From contig JALJCO010008637.1 of assembly GCA_023101725.1 (NCBI GenBank), forward strand, positions 21,515 through 85,514: a stretch of DNA of 64,000 nucleotides, in the 5' to 3' direction. Position 1 is the stretch's first letter, and every line of letters starts with the position of its first letter. Source of the stretch: Atherinomorus stipes (lineage: Eukaryota; Chordata; Actinopteri; Atheriniformes; Atherinidae). The position numbers were made by a program, and so were the translations under genes. The notes below the pieces were generated by a model that ran no database searches, had not been told where the DNA came from, and worked only from the letters and a program-made list of their open reading frames with translations. Below, piece by piece: positions 46,830-59,586 of the stretch.

Positions 46830-47274
46830 GGACATGTAGCTACTGGCTGGTCTCCATGTCACAAGAGCGGAAATTTTGTGGCACGTCGTTTTGGCTGAAC
46901 GCACAAGAAAATGTTCCGGACAGAGTCGAAGGGGGATTGGGGCTGTGCTGACTTTTCCGCAATATTTCCTGATGTATGAAAGCGCCAGGGATGCGATAAG
47001 TCCGCAAGGAAGCGGCATGTTTGAAAAGACGAGTCCGTTTAAAGAGTGGATGGACTTTACCGCTCATATTCCGCAATGCAAGTCTGAAAATGGCTTTAGT
47101 GTGATCTTTACTATAAGTAGGCCATTCAGCAAAAGCTTAAATGGCCAGGGCTGCACCTAAAATAGCTTTTATTTTGATAATGGCTTTTTTTTTTTTTTTT
47201 TTTTATAAGTATTGATATCGATCAATACTGATTTTTTTAAATCGATAATCTTTTTTTCTATATCGTCCAGCTCT
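46830..47274 (+). repeat. Interspersed repeat, copy 2 (partner at 11442)
   Basis: Starts GACATGTAGCTACTGGCTGG and ends TATCGTCCAGCTCTA. Between 46600 and 46830 the sequence (TATCGATAAAGTTCAATATA...) may be the other end of the same element. The open frame here is longer than in copy 1 (46876-47160, ending KSLNGQGCT). Confidence 0.8.
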
Positions 47275-48597
47275 AAGAATAGCTATCGCAAGTGGCTCTA
47301 TGGCAATATCAAACAGGAGTTTGCAGGGCAGCCCTGCTGAGTCCCTCTGTGTAGCTTAAAATATTGTGAATAGTGGCCATTTGTCAAAACAGATACTGCA
47401 GGGGATGAATACAACAGTTTGATCCAGGAAGAAAAAAAGGGTGGTGATTTATTTAATCATTTTTTCATTTTAAACTTTTTTGTTCAATGTTTATTGTCCC
47501 AGCTCTGAGGGCTACTCCAACTGAGTAGTGTGGTAGCCAAAGCTAGCGCAGCATTTAGCCGTGGCCCAGCTAACGTTAATGAGGTCAGTTTGGTGGCAGT
47601 GTGATCCCATCCATCACTGCTCCTCTGACTTCGAAAAAAAGTCCACCGTCTTTTGAATCTTTCTACATGGCATGTTGGGTTATTTTGAAGTAGGTGTTAC
47701 CTTGTAGAAAGGTATTAACAGGCAGCGGTTTCGGAGGTGACCTATGACTCCCTATTTGTTCTCGTATTGACCATGAGATGTCGCCATAGCGCTTCAACCG
47801 ATTTGACCAGAAAATCGTATTTAAAATACATAAATGAATGACGCTTAGCCTGGCGAGATTTAAGTAAAGCCTGGCATCCCACCAGGCCTGAAACCCTAAT
47901 ATGACTGCTGTTGTTTAATAGCATAAAATTTGAAGGAAATTTGAATTCTTCACAGATTATTAAACAATTTCCTAACCTAAGATTGGGAGAAAACCCTGAA
48001 TCTACCCTTTAATGCACCTTTCTGAACTCCTCATTTCCATTGTGTCTTTACACTAAACCCCCTTCAGTTTGATTTCTGAGTAGCATCCACTACTTCCTAC
48101 CCCACCCTCTCTCAGTGTATTAGTGCTGGCTTCATTTAGCGCTGTGATGCTAACAGCCTATTCTTCCTGCTCATCCTCCCCCTGACTGAACGCTTTGCCT
48201 GCAGCAGTAGCAGCACTTTACACTGGGAGCAAACACACACACACATATATTTTCCCACTAACTTACTGAGCTTTGTCTCAGCACTGCAGTGCTGCTTTTT
48301 AATGTGCCCCATGTGTATCTGCCCCTCTTTTTTTTATGAGCTTGGTTTGGGGCAAGTTATGGCATATTTTAGTTGACATTATAAAAACGTGGACCTCATA
48401 GCTATAATCAGATAGGTATGAGTGAGTGCATCTCTCAAGCTGGAGGTTTGAACAAATGGCAGCTTTTGTTCTTTCCTAAATACCAGATGCTTGTAGCCAG
48501 AAGCTTTTTAGTGATGTACGTGAAAAACATTAGTTTTTCCCTTGCTTTTGTGTTAATGTAACAGATATCCATGTTTTTTTCTTGTTGTATTTTTACT

Positions 48598-48705
48598 AGG
48601 GGTGGGACTTTAATGTGTTAATTATGATTAGTTTATTAACTAATTAATTAATGCCTTAGAAAATTAATGCATTAAAAATTAACACATTTAATCACAGTTT
48701 GAATT
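48598..48705. repeat. hAT-like MITE fragment
   Basis: AGGGGTGGGACTTTAATGTG then TTAATTATGATTAGTTTATT..., like the TAGGGGTGGGACTTTAACGC ends of a repeat common in fish. The second end is not clear. Confidence 0.4.
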
Positions 48706-49729
48706 TGAAGCAAAGCTGAATGTTTGTCAATGCTAATTTTCTGGTAATCACGAAACGCCGACACATAGCAGAAATTAGTGTCTTGGTTGCTATATTTAGC
48801 AAGTTTTCAGACACCTCTAATACCTTTTCTTTGATAAAGCAGCTAGTGACAAGTCTAGCGACATTTTCTGGTGTTATTGGAGACTTTTAGAGACAGATGT
48901 GAAAGGACGTGTCATTCCGCAGGGCTACTCAGTTCGAACTGACAAAGGCTGCTATCCAGCAGGTTTTCAATCACTCGCTGCTGACTCAAATTAAATAGAT
49001 CCAGTAGCCAATCAAACTGCACAATGACTCATTAACTTGTGGTGGCGGAAGGAAACATGGAAAACCTGCTGGACTATGGCCCTTGTAAGACTGAATTGAG
49101 TAGGTATGCACTAGAGACTGCAGGGAGCATCAGCCTCCAGCTGCAGATAAAAGTAGATATTCACCTTTGCTCCAAGAACTGACTGAAAATAAAACTCAAA
49201 TCTGACGGACAGAAATATTTAAAAAAGTTAAAAGTACTGTAGACTTTTAATAAGACAGCAGCTAGTTTAACATTTAAAGTGGTACTTTAAATTTAGGTCT
49301 GTTAAAATGTGGCCAGAGATAGTTTTAATTTCTTTTTCTACTAAAACACTTCTATTCTATTCCTGGAAGCTTGCATCTATTTATGTGTTCGTGTGTTAAC
49401 TCCTGGAAAAAACCACAAGAAAGCACATGAGGACCTATGCACTCACACAGAGGCATGGTCTCTTAGGGAAGTAGGCCAATGCATACAGACATACACAAAC
49501 ACTGCATTGCTGACCCTGCCATGTAATATCTTAAAAGAACAAGACAAAGGTTGATGGAAGTGACTGCCTTCCACCAATCACAGCTCTCGCTCTATTGCAA
49601 ACACATACACTGTGAGTGAGCTCTGAATGTTGTATCACTGTCCCTGGTTGCCTATCGATTAGTCATGCCTGGCTGCTGTCATGTGCAGGAGTCCAGGGAA
49701 GTCCCTAATTGGCCAGTCCGGGAATGAAA

Positions 49730-50430
49730 GAGGCAGAGAGAGGCAGAAAGAGACAGAGAGGGGCAGACACTGTCAGAGGGAGGTAGTGTAAAAAGATGAG
49801 AGAAGCTGGGAGAAAGATCAGTGCATAGATATATGGACTGAAATCACTTCAGCTTTGGCATAGAGGCAAAACAAGACAATGATATAAGGAATACAAAGAA
49901 GATTCTCCTGACTTATTTATGCTGGATGGGGAAAAAAGAACTTTGAAATTTTCTATTGAAGCCCCTGAACTGACACCCAAACCGAGAGAGGACTGACTGG
50001 AACTTCAGCTTTTCTTTGGAGTTTTGCAGCCTCTTTCTAGGATGCATCTTTTATCTTTTTTATTGACCCCTATTTAAAGATTTTGACTGGATCAGTTGTG
50101 GGTATTGTTCTAAAGAAGGATGCTTTTCTGTTCAGAGCTAGCCAATGCTCTAGCCCACCAGGGAGAAGAAACAAAACCAATACCCATACAGGACCGGTTG
50201 TTTTATAATCTCATGATGTCCCACGGCTGAAATACCAACCTTGCACTGGAAATAAAGGATTAGCTCATCTTGAGAGGCATGACCTATATTATCCAGACAT
50301 AAGTGATTCTAAGGAGCTGCTATCTTTTGCCATCTCTGTAAAGACGACAATGTGGTAAGATCAAAATACTGAGATAAAATAAACAACCAGACGACCCCTG
50401 AGACTTTTGGGAATTCTTCATACTGTAGCT
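49730..50430 (+). promoter_or_regulatory. dlg1: Probable promoter and leader of the second dlg1 alternative first exon
   Basis: Purine-rich (GGCAGAGAGAGGCAGAAAGA) stretch followed by AT-balanced sequence up to the ATG at 50431. Several short upstream ATGs (for example 50104 and 50350) end quickly. No TATA box or acceptor stands out; the extent is inferred from the position of the exon. Confidence 0.35.
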
Positions 50431-51393
50431 ATGACCACATATTTCCACAGTCATGAGTTTTGCTGTAGCCCAAAAAAGCCCAGCAGTAGTTCCTCAAAGG
50501 GCAAATCTGGAAAAGGGAAGGCCAAATCAGGCAAAAGTCATTCTCATTTGAAGCATAACCAAAATTTGTTGCAGACGCCAAATCACCAACTGCAACCTTC
50601 ACCGCTTCACTCACCAAAGCAGCGTCCCCATTCAAAGCATAGCTGCCATTCTCCAAAACAACTACTTCTTTCTCCATCGCCTAGCTATTATCACATAGCC
50701 CCGCCATCTCCAAGTCATCAGCTAGCTCCGCCAGCACCAGCCTGCCAGCTGGCACCACAGTCTCAAAATAATCTTCTGCACTCACCAAGTCATCACCAGC
50801 TCCAGCTATCACCAAGTCACCACCAGCTCCAACTATCACCAAGTCACCACCAGCTCCAGCTATCACCAAGTCACCACCAGCTGCAGCTATCACCAAGTCA
50901 CCACCAGCTTCACATATCAGCAAGTCATCATCACTTGCAGCATACTCAGCAACAGTGCCATCTTCCAGCCTCACCCAGCCACTTCCTTTCTTCACCTTCA
51001 ACTCATCAGATCTACCACCACCAGCATTTCCATTCACCAAGTCACCACTCTCTGTTCCAGCAGTACCAACAGCACCACAGCTACCCTCCTCCTCTTCCTC
51101 ATGCCTCCCAGTCACTGTCTATACATCCTTTCCACTCACCGCAGCTCCCTTTGTGTTCGGGGCTGGGCAGTTATGGCTGGAGCACACTGCCTTCCAACCT
51201 GGCCACCAGGGGCTCAAAAGGGAAATTTCCAAACCTGAGGGACAGCGTGAAAAAGAGTCCGACAAAGAGCAAAGGCAAATTTGGCTGCAGGCCATGGCCC
51301 AATGACACGTATATCTGGACTGCACACTCTGTGGCTGCAGCCCCACATCTTCCACTCAGACACAACTTCCCACAAATACAGGCACATGTGCAG
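50431..51393 (+). CDS. dlg1: dlg1 alternative first coding exon, His/Pro/Ser-rich (321 codons)
   Basis: ATG 50431 to donor CAG|GTAGGT in phase 0, so it can join ANPPP directly. The product begins MTTYFHSHEFCCSPKKPSSS (basic, Lys/Ser-rich). It has a long low-complexity middle rich in SPSHHQLQ repeats and ends with LGSYGWSTLPSNLA, then KFPNLRDSVKKSPTKSKGKF, then GCRPWPNDTYIW. The last block resembles, from memory, an alternative DLG2 (PSD-93) N-terminus (GLGYSSQTMPS, LWDSVRKSPHK, KGKGNCG) and more weakly DLG3, which argues that this promoter predates the split of the DLG paralogues. The known relatives are about 100 residues, so the middle is a large expansion. The CC pair at residues 11-12 could be a palmitoylation site. 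An in-frame TTG 24 nt upstream is not used as the start. Confidence 0.85.
50782..50943 (+). repeat. 27-bp coding tandem repeat, ~6 units
   Basis: Units of TCACCAAGTCACCACCAGCT + CCAGCTA, read as SPSHHQLQL in the dlg1 frame. Five good copies (50782-50916) and a degenerate sixth. The antisense ORF encoding GDLVIAGAG repeats is an artefact of it. Confidence 0.93.
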
Positions 51394-53580
51394 GTAGGTT
51401 TTTAACGAAATGTGCCATTGTGGGTTGACAGCTGTTGCTAATGGGGAAAGTCTTGTGTGCATTTGATCATTTATTTCTTGTTCAAACCAAATACTTTCGA
51501 TTCGCTTTCAGAGAGCCCAAGAATAATGTGACTGTTATACAATGTTAGCGTAAAACATAAAAACAGTTTGGTCAAAATGCATTGTTAGACATCAGTCCCT
51601 GAACAACAGATGTAGATTTAAATAATTCAAAAGTAATAGTTTTCATGACCTAATTAATTGTACAGATATAAAAGAGCATTCAACTTGAACAAACAGATTA
51701 AGACACTTTTCATGACACCAGTCTTCATTAAAGTGGCAATATACAGTGTGAAGGGAAGTCTTCATACTGTAAATACTACTATGGTATACTGACTACTAAT
51801 AGCAAACCTGTAAGCATATATCCTTATTGTATATATTCATCAACAAACGTTAAGGGCATTTGTCAAACTGGCCTTTGAAATAAAGTACACAAACCTCTCT
51901 CTCAAAGTGCTTCTCTGATGATTTTCACACAAACTTAACTGTCAACTGAATTTACATCTAGCTGTATGTCGTGCAGGATGTGACTCCACGTTTTTGAACT
52001 GAGGAATGCTGAAAGCAAGAGAACAGACAGTAAATTAGAAGTTTATTGAAATTAACTTAAAAAAAAGTAGTGAAAGTGCCCAATGGGACATCATAACCCG
52101 ATGACATGATAATGATCAAAGGGACATTTCCAATTACATCATCAAGCATAATCATCCACATGAAACAGTGTTGTTTGAACAACAAACTATTTAACCTAGA
52201 AAAAGACCCGTTACTAACTATTAGTTCTGTAGTTATTGAGCTGTGGGGGCAGTGATTGAAGATAGCAGGTACTTATACTGTGATTAACATGATTAGCCTG
52301 GTTTTTCTGATTTGATCAGTCACGCTCCATCTGATTAAGTCATTACTCAAATTGAGTTTTATTGAACATTATGAGGACAAACTGGGTAGTCATGCTAAGA
52401 TAAGGTGTTGTGGGTGTGTGCACTACTTGTTAACATGAGCTGTTATTATTAAGAGGTGTAGACTGATGCCCAGTACCATGAAATCTGAAGCAGTGCAGCA
52501 AGTGTGATGTGATGTCTGGGAAACAAAAGTTGGAAAAAAAAGGATGTGAATATGGTAGATATTCTGCAACAATTTTGCTAGAAATTACCATATTGCTAGC
52601 TAATGATTTTCTTTTTTCACTTTGTTTTTTCATACATGCGAGTGTGTGAGTGTGTGTGTGCATGCATGCGTTTGTATTAAATTGATCAATTATTCAATTA
52701 AGAGCTGCAGTGCATTATTAAATGTCATAGGACTCTTGATTTTCACTTATATAATCATTAGTTATCTGGGAATCATTCAGCTGAGCAGAGCAGCCCAAAC
52801 CAATTGAAAATTATCTCCTCTAAGCACACAGTTACACATACATACACAGATGGAAACAAGCACTTTAACAAGTGTAAATAACCCCCGTGTACTGTGTGGT
52901 GTCTTGAGAGCTCTAATCACTTGTTTGACTTTTTGTCTCATCCTGATAAGTCAAACTACAGATTCCCCGAAGCTCTTCCTAAGCTGTGCTGGACTGAACC
53001 AGGCCATAATGCCATGATGATACAGCTGGTGTAACAGCATTTATGTAACAACTAACAATCACTTGCACAGAGCAACAGAACACTGTCTGGATAAAAATGT
53101 TGTGTATTTGCACGTTTGTTCTTTTGGCCTTTTGATGTAACACAACACGCCCCATGAACACACACACTTGCACACATATTGATGTTACATAATGGTGCAG
53201 CCTGATATGGCGTGTCAGTGGAATCACCAGCTGACTGACCAGCTGGATGTGTCGCTTTGTGAGTGACACACACAGTGTTGTTAAAATGGTGTGGGAGTCA
53301 GATAAGGTTGGGGTAAGACAACAGACTTAGAAAAGTGGTAAAGCGGGTAGCTGTCAGGTGTCAGCTTATAGTTTTAGCTGGGGTTACTCAATAAGTATTA
53401 GCTTTTATTGTCCAGGATGAAAGTTTTTAGTGTTTCATGGGAAATTATTTCATACATTATATAATGGTAATTTGTGTTGTTTTCTGAGAGGTGTACTGTG
53501 ATGCAAGTTCAGCATAGCCAAGCTTTTTTGTGGCTCAACAAAACCCAGGTCAGAGATAACAACTAGAGAGGAGCTTATAG

Positions 53581-53613
53581 TTTTTATTTATTTATTTATT
53601 TATTTATTTATTT
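53581..53613. repeat. (TTTA)n microsatellite
   Basis: Seven or eight perfect TTTA units. Confidence 0.96.
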
Positions 53614-55579
53614 CCTCTCTGGGCCCCAGCACATAATTTACAGCTAACCTGACATTTCATTCATAAGAAAAGCAGATTGCTTGAGTGGAAAGTTTTTTTA
53701 AAAAAAATACTATCAGCAGGCTTAGATAAATGCTAATTCTGCAAAGACGTATGACAATTTGTGTTAAATATGTCAGCTTAAAATTAACCTGTACTTAAGA
53801 AATGCACTGTGCCCAGACTTTCCCATAATAATAACCTAAAATATAACCTGGTCAGGGAAAAAAAAATTTTTTTTAAACCAATTGAGTATTTGGTTTGACT
53901 AATTTGTCCTAGATAAGGGGATATGGCCTATAGTTTGTTTTTAATATAACAGCTTGTTAACACAGTATAGCTTAGCAGCTTTCCTATTTAACATTTTTGC
54001 TAACTATAATGCAGCAATGATCTCTGGTCAAAAAGGATTATTTTTTCAAGCCAAGATTAAAGTCAGTCGTAAATCAACAAGTTAGAAGTAAATTAACTTT
54101 ATAATCAATTAAAAGCTAATTGAAATGTAATTGCTTTTAAAATATTATTACATTTAGTGATTGTGATACTTATGTTTCATTTTGAAATGAGGTGAATGGA
54201 CTAACTAAGATGATTTTCTGTCCGTTATTTGACGATTCACTTACAATGTTTCTCCGTTCAACTTCAGCACAGATTTAATGTTCCTCTCAAACAGTGTTAT
54301 CAACATTGTTTCTTTCTGATCTTTTTCTGCCTGAGATTTTATGTGAATAAGAAATACTGAAACATGGTACTTCTTACAGAGAATTCTATCCAAAACTCTA
54401 AGAAGTGCCATGCCATTACACATGAACAGCTCTGGAGAAAGTTGTGAGATCAGCGTAGGCTGCCATGGTGACAGATTAAAAGAGCCCCACCTTTGTGACA
54501 CTGAAAACTCTGATTTTAGGTTCAACATACCTTGCTAAGCCATTAATCCTACTTTGTAGTGCACCCCTCAGTTGTGAGCTTTTCAATGTGCCCTTCATTC
54601 AACACATTGTGGACAACTCTATTTCATTATTGCTTTGGTCTTAAGGTAAAAATAAACAAAGTAAGGAGGAAAAAAATACAACAGAAAGGTAAAAAATGAA
54701 TAAATAAAATCATTGTGTTTGTCTGCAAGTGTCTTGTTCTCTAAAATGTCATTTTATTTTTATTTTTTTTATTTTACAAGATTTTCAGAGAGACATGGGA
54801 GTGTTGCCATTTTTGTAAAATACTGAAATGCCTATTTTTCCTCATTTTTTATATATATATATAGCTGCATGATACTTTTGGGGTTTGAGAATGATCAAAT
54901 TTTGTGTGTCATCTTTTTCCTTGGTGTTTTCTGCTTCTGTGTTCATTCTAGTTATTTTGTTTTGGACTATAGAGGCCACTGTATACCAGTGAAAGTGAGA
55001 TGGTGTCTGTTAGAAATAGATTGTTTCTGTCATGTTTAAAACTCATTCATTTTGAGAGATTTATCTTTAAAAGCTATAAACACAGAATGTTTTAATGTTT
55101 CTAATATCATGTTGCAAAACATTAGTATGTTTATAATATTTAACACTCACGATTGTGCTTTTTATCGCTCTGTACTAACATACACACACACACTCCCCGC
55201 ACACACAGATGACAACAGCTGCAGCTGTCAGTATGTCCTCACAGTCCCAGTATCCATGAATTGCACCGCTACCCCCCTCACCTCCTCCCATCCCACTCCC
55301 GCATCCCCCTTGCTCTGAACCTTCCTCCACTTCTGCTCTCATGCTGTTGTCCTTTTTTTCATTCCTGTCTGTGTGTTTTGTTTGTGTGCATCTGTCTGCA
55401 CCCTCTGCTCTTCCTCGTTGTTGAGCAGGCAGATTTCACTCCTCCCACCATACCTTTAATCTCTCTGACCCCACCACCCCCACCCCTTCACTCTACCCCG
55501 TGGGATCAAGCATCTAGTCAGCTTGACTGACAGACAGTTGCACATGTGGCAAAGGGAGAGAAACATGGATTGAGATAAT

Positions 55580-55623
55580 GTGTTTGTGTGTGTGTGTGTG
55601 TGTGTGGAGAGAGAGAGAGAGAG
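55580..55623. repeat. (GT)n(GA)n compound microsatellite
   Basis: About 26 bp of GT followed by about 17 bp of GA. Confidence 0.96.
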
Positions 55624-56710
55624 GAGATAAAGCAGTACAACTGGGTGGATGTGAGGGAGGAGATTAGTGCCGGGGATAGATGCTGTTGTTGCTCTGTTGC
55701 TTATTCATACACTGAGTTGGTGGAGGCTGTCCAGTTGGTTTTCAAGATTGTTTGATTGTGGTTTAGCTGGCTTCTTTTGTAAACTTTTTTTTTCTACGTA
55801 CCAAGAGCTGGATCCCAGATATGGACTGGCACGCTCAAAGCTGATGTATTGGAGAGGACTAGAGCTGCAGACGGTGAACTTGCAGGCATTAGATATTTTT
55901 GGAGCGAGTTGATGTGGACTGAAGGCAAAAGTGTGGGGCAATAAGAACTGTACTTCCCTTGCAAATATGAAGAGAAAAAGACAATCTGTGACTATTTATT
56001 AAATGGTGCAAACTTTCTTATTTGCTTGCACAGAAACCAAAAGATTGTAAGTACAGTAATGGCAGTCACTGACAACACCTCCAATATTGACTCTTTTTGC
56101 TCTGTTATGTGAAGGCTTGGGCTCTAGAACGAGTCCTCTGAGAAAAAGGAGCTTAGGGTAAATTTACTTTGAAGTGGGGGTAGGGACAGGAGAGAAAGGA
56201 AAACTGCAGACAATTGCTTTCTAAAATTCAGAGAGAATATGTCAGCATAAGTCAGTTTGACTAACATATATTTGGAAAATGTGTCAAAATACGGTACTAT
56301 AAAAACAAACAGAGCAGCAGTGGTACATTATTCTGCTGTTAGAGTATTATTAGAAATTTACAATTATCGGGTGTTAGAGTGCTTCGTAGTGCAACACTGT
56401 ATCGCTAAGAGCACTTTATGGCACTGTAGAAGAGTTTTCATCAAAGTGTTATAGTGTGGTTTGCAGTGTGGTACATTGGTACTGTCCACTATAAGGGCTG
56501 TGCAGTATGTCATGCGGTGTATGCAGTCGCTTCATGGTGGTAATCCATAGCAGATGTACTCAACATGCTGTACCAAAACCTGAGACGAGTAAGTCACTAT
56601 CTCTGCTTTCCGTTTAAGTTTGACACTGTTTCTCAGCTGTAGAGCTGATTTCTCATCGTAAAATGAATGAATATGACAATGATTAACACATTTGCTGTTC
56701 TCCTTTGCAG

Positions 56711-56764
56711 GCCAACCCCCCTCCAGTGGTGGTCAACACCGACAGCGTAGACACCCCGCCATAT
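56711..56764 (+). CDS. dlg1: dlg1 common exon before PDZ1
   Basis: Acceptor TCCTTTGCAG, donor TAT|GTGAGT, exactly 18 codons: ANPPPVVVNTDSVDTPPY. Human DLG1 has ANPPPVLVNTDSLETPTY here (14 of 18 identical), against 11 for DLG4 and 10 for DLG2 as I remember them. In DLG proteins this peptide leads into VNGT...YEEITLERGNSGLGF of PDZ1. That next exon is not found before the end of the window. All four upstream coding exons fit its phase, so it is the shared acceptor for the alternative N-termini. Confidence 0.92.
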
Positions 56765-59130
56765 GTGAGTACTGTTTCAAATATTTTGACGTCAGAATTA
56801 ACAAACTGTGTGCTTTGCACCCTGAAGATACTACAAACTCTGTGACCAATTTGGGATTTTTCCCCCCCCCCAAGAGAAGCAGAGTAATATTTCTCTCCAA
56901 ACTGATCTAAGAGGAAAAATAATTAGATTTTACTAGTCCGAGTGGACTGATTTTGACCGTTGGTGAGGTTTAGAGCATGAGTTTGGGAATGCATTGTCAT
57001 GTTGTTATAACTATAGTGTAAATACATTTTGTATAACAATGGATTTGTACTTCATTTGTGTAACCTACTAACCTTCGAATATAGATGGTTTAATTGTAAA
57101 ATTCAAGTTTGCTAATGCAAATAGAAGCCTCTCTTGATGAAATGTATTTTTACTTGTTTGTACTTAAACCGAGACTGTACTATGGCTGACATTAATCTCC
57201 TTCATGTTAAAGAACCATCAAAAAAAAGCACACACCAATCACAGGTCAACTTGAGTGTTTAGAAATTTTTTTGAGGATTTAAACTGAGACAGGAACTCTG
57301 CGTGGGCAACATCTTAACAAAGGTTTGTAAGTGTCTGCCCCTGCAAAATATCTATAAAAAATTCTGTACACTGTAATCACTTATCTGTAATCTTGTGCTG
57401 AGCTTTTAAAAGCTACAGCAATTGTACAATTTACATCAAATCCTCTTTCTGAAAATAGTTCAAGCTGTCGCTTTTTTTTTTTTTTTTCTTGGTCACTTCA
57501 AGCATCTTAAAAGCTAAAGACTGAAAGTTCTTGAGGGATGAATCCAGATGTAATCTTATTGTCAGTCAGCTGTAGCAAAGAATCAGTGTGTTGTTAGATG
57601 AATTTCTTATGGAATTATTATGGAATAACTGAACTCTGCTGAACTGAAACTGAAATAAAGAACACAGAAAGAGAGACAGATTTATCAAGAAGATATGCAG
57701 ATATCACGTATAATTTCAGCAATGTAGCTGAACTTTTCACTGATATTACTTATTGAAACTCAAGGTTTTTGGGGGGCTAAAATTATACATATACAGAGAA
57801 ATAGATTTAATACATTTGCCTATCTGTAATCTTTTCTACAGACAACACAGGCTGTACTATATCAGTAGATTAATTTAAGAGCAAACAATTTTTTTTTTTT
57901 ACATCCATCTCAGCTACTTATTTTCTTCATATTTGTCATAAAATTATTTAAATAGTGAATTTAAATAGTGTGTTTTGTAGATAATTGCACACACAGTACA
58001 GTATGGTTGCTGATGGACAACTATGCCCTCAATTTAAAACAGCAGAAATTCAAAATCTAAACTAATCTGGCTGCACAGAGACACAGATTACAGCCAGACG
58101 GATTACACGGGCCACTGGGATGCCAGTCGTCCAAAGTGTTTGTGTGTGTGTATTGGTAGTGTGTCCGTGTGTGTTCCTGCTCACTCGCAGCAGCTGTATC
58201 TGAAACAGAACAATCTCCCAGTATAAACCGAGAGAAAAACAACACATATGATGGTCTGATCAGCTTTATATCCACACACTTTTTGTTCAGCCCAAAATGT
58301 AGATGGTAATGTGTTTTATAGTGAAGGCAGTCCAGGCAGAGCATTTTGATTGGCTCGACCAATTTAGAAGGGATGCTCTTAAATATGACATCAGAGACGC
58401 ATCATCATTAAGTGCGTATTACGAGTCTAATCTTTGGGGGGTATGCGTCATTCATGAATTATTTATAAACTCCTATTTCTAAATTTGTTGCAGCTTCTCT
58501 CTGTGTACTCCAACAACCTCCCACCCATCCAAAAACTTGCATGTTAGATTACCTGAAAACTATAAATTGATCCAAGGGTAGGTGTGAGCAAGCATGGTTG
58601 TTTGTCTCAATAGTCTCAGTGGCTGTGTGATGGACTGGCAACCTGTCCAGTGTGTTTTTCGCCTCTCGCACAATGGCAACTGGGACGGGTTCCAGACCTT
58701 GTGTAACCCTGCCTTGGATTTAGCTGGTTTTTCAAAAGGATCAAACATTTAAAAAACAAAATTAAACATCATATTAAATTAGCCCTCTGTAACTAAATGA
58801 TTGACTAGTTCAATAAGTCTTTAACTTTTTAGGCTCTAATGAAATATTAAAACAATAGAAGTGTATTCTGGGATCACTACTTAAAAGGAAAGATTTCCAG
58901 GGGTTTTGAATGAACTTCCAGCAAATTTGGGACAGAGGAACTAAGGGACTAAGTGAAAGATTTAATAAATCAGAAATGTTTTGGTGCACTTCTGTCATCA
59001 AAAATGTTTTACCAAGGCTTTAAAACAAATTCTAGGAAAAAAAAACAAGTAGTGTTTTTCTCTCTGACTATTCGTTTCTAAAGCCCATCAAGGCATATAT
59101 TTAAATAAATAAAAAGTACATTAAAATAAT
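56765..59130 (+). other. dlg1: dlg1 intron up to the gypsy element
   Basis: Contains a SINE/LINE tail fragment at 58610-58750 and homopolymer runs. No exon is recognised. Confidence 0.6.
58610..58750 (+). mobile_element. SINE/LINE 3' tail fragment
   Basis: GTGTGATGGACTGGCAACCT then GTCCAGTGTG... and GGACGGGTTCCAGACC, the same tail family as 28960-29050 (GGCGACCTGTCCAGGGTGTA in its complement). The tRNA-like head is missing. Confidence 0.65.
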
Positions 59131-59534
59131 TGTGTAGCGTTCCGAGGGGCAAAGGGCTTCTTAGACACTCTTTCTTCAGGCAAAAACTCGAGAACACAAT
59201 ACTCGTTTGGAGCTGAGCAAAACACACCCTCCTTTTATTTTCCAAACCAAAAACTCTTTTTTTTTCTTCCCTTATACATGTCGCCTTTTTTTTGACGTCA
59301 CCTCCGCATTCCACTCTTACATGCGTCCCCCTTACAGTAGAGAATGTCCTCATCTCTCAACACACATGCAAGTGAAACACAGGGTAAATAAGAACAAAAC
59401 AAACAAAAAAAAAAGCGTGCATACAAAGCACAACGCATACAGCCAACTGGCCATTAAGCAATTATTCAATAAACACAAGTGTAAAGTGTGCACCGTCTTG
59501 GCACCCCACACAGCAGATACACAACTTGAACACA
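59131..59534 (-). repeat. 3' LTR of the gypsy element
   Basis: On the minus strand it begins TGTGTTCAAGTTGTG right after a polypurine tract and ends CGGAACGCTACACA. It is about 404 bp. The outer boundary is inferred from the TG...CA termini, since the other LTR is not in the window. Confidence 0.65.
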
Positions 59535-59551
59535 ACCCCCTCCCCTTCAAA
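59535..59551 (-). other. Polypurine tract
   Basis: Minus strand TTGAAGGGGAGGGGGT directly next to the LTR; primes plus-strand DNA synthesis in LTR elements. Confidence 0.7.
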
Positions 59552-59586
59552 ACACAAAGAGTCAATAAACAGGACTACGTAAACAG

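Larger units (their letters stand above)
43302..49700 (+). other. dlg1: dlg1 intron after the CACTA-like unit
   Basis: Contains the second copy of the 11442 repeat (46830-47274) and a short ATTAA-rich repeat (48598-48705). ORFs such as 43658-43993 and 44870-45253 have no recognisable domain, start context or splice structure. Nothing else is supported. Confidence 0.65.
51394..56710 (+). other. dlg1: dlg1 intron
   Basis: Donor GTAGGT to acceptor TCCTTTGCAG. Contains the (TTTA)n and (GT)n(GA)n repeats. A segment at 55.62-56.05 kb with a possible acceptor/donor pair (GCTTGCACAG ... ATTGTAAGTA) could be an untranslated alternative first exon but has no coding support. Confidence 0.6.

Noticed and set aside
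50782..50943. CRISPR-like direct repeats
   Set aside because: Units are contiguous 27-bp copies without spacers, in frame within a eukaryotic coding exon.
50681..51115. Minus-strand ORF with GDLVIAGAG repeats
   Set aside because: Exact antisense of the 27-bp repeat in the dlg1 exon; its repeats only mirror SPSHHQLQ.
55620..56050. Another dlg1 alternative first exon
   Set aside because: A possible acceptor and a GTAAGTA donor exist, but no open frame joins to ANPPP in phase 0; kept only as a remark.
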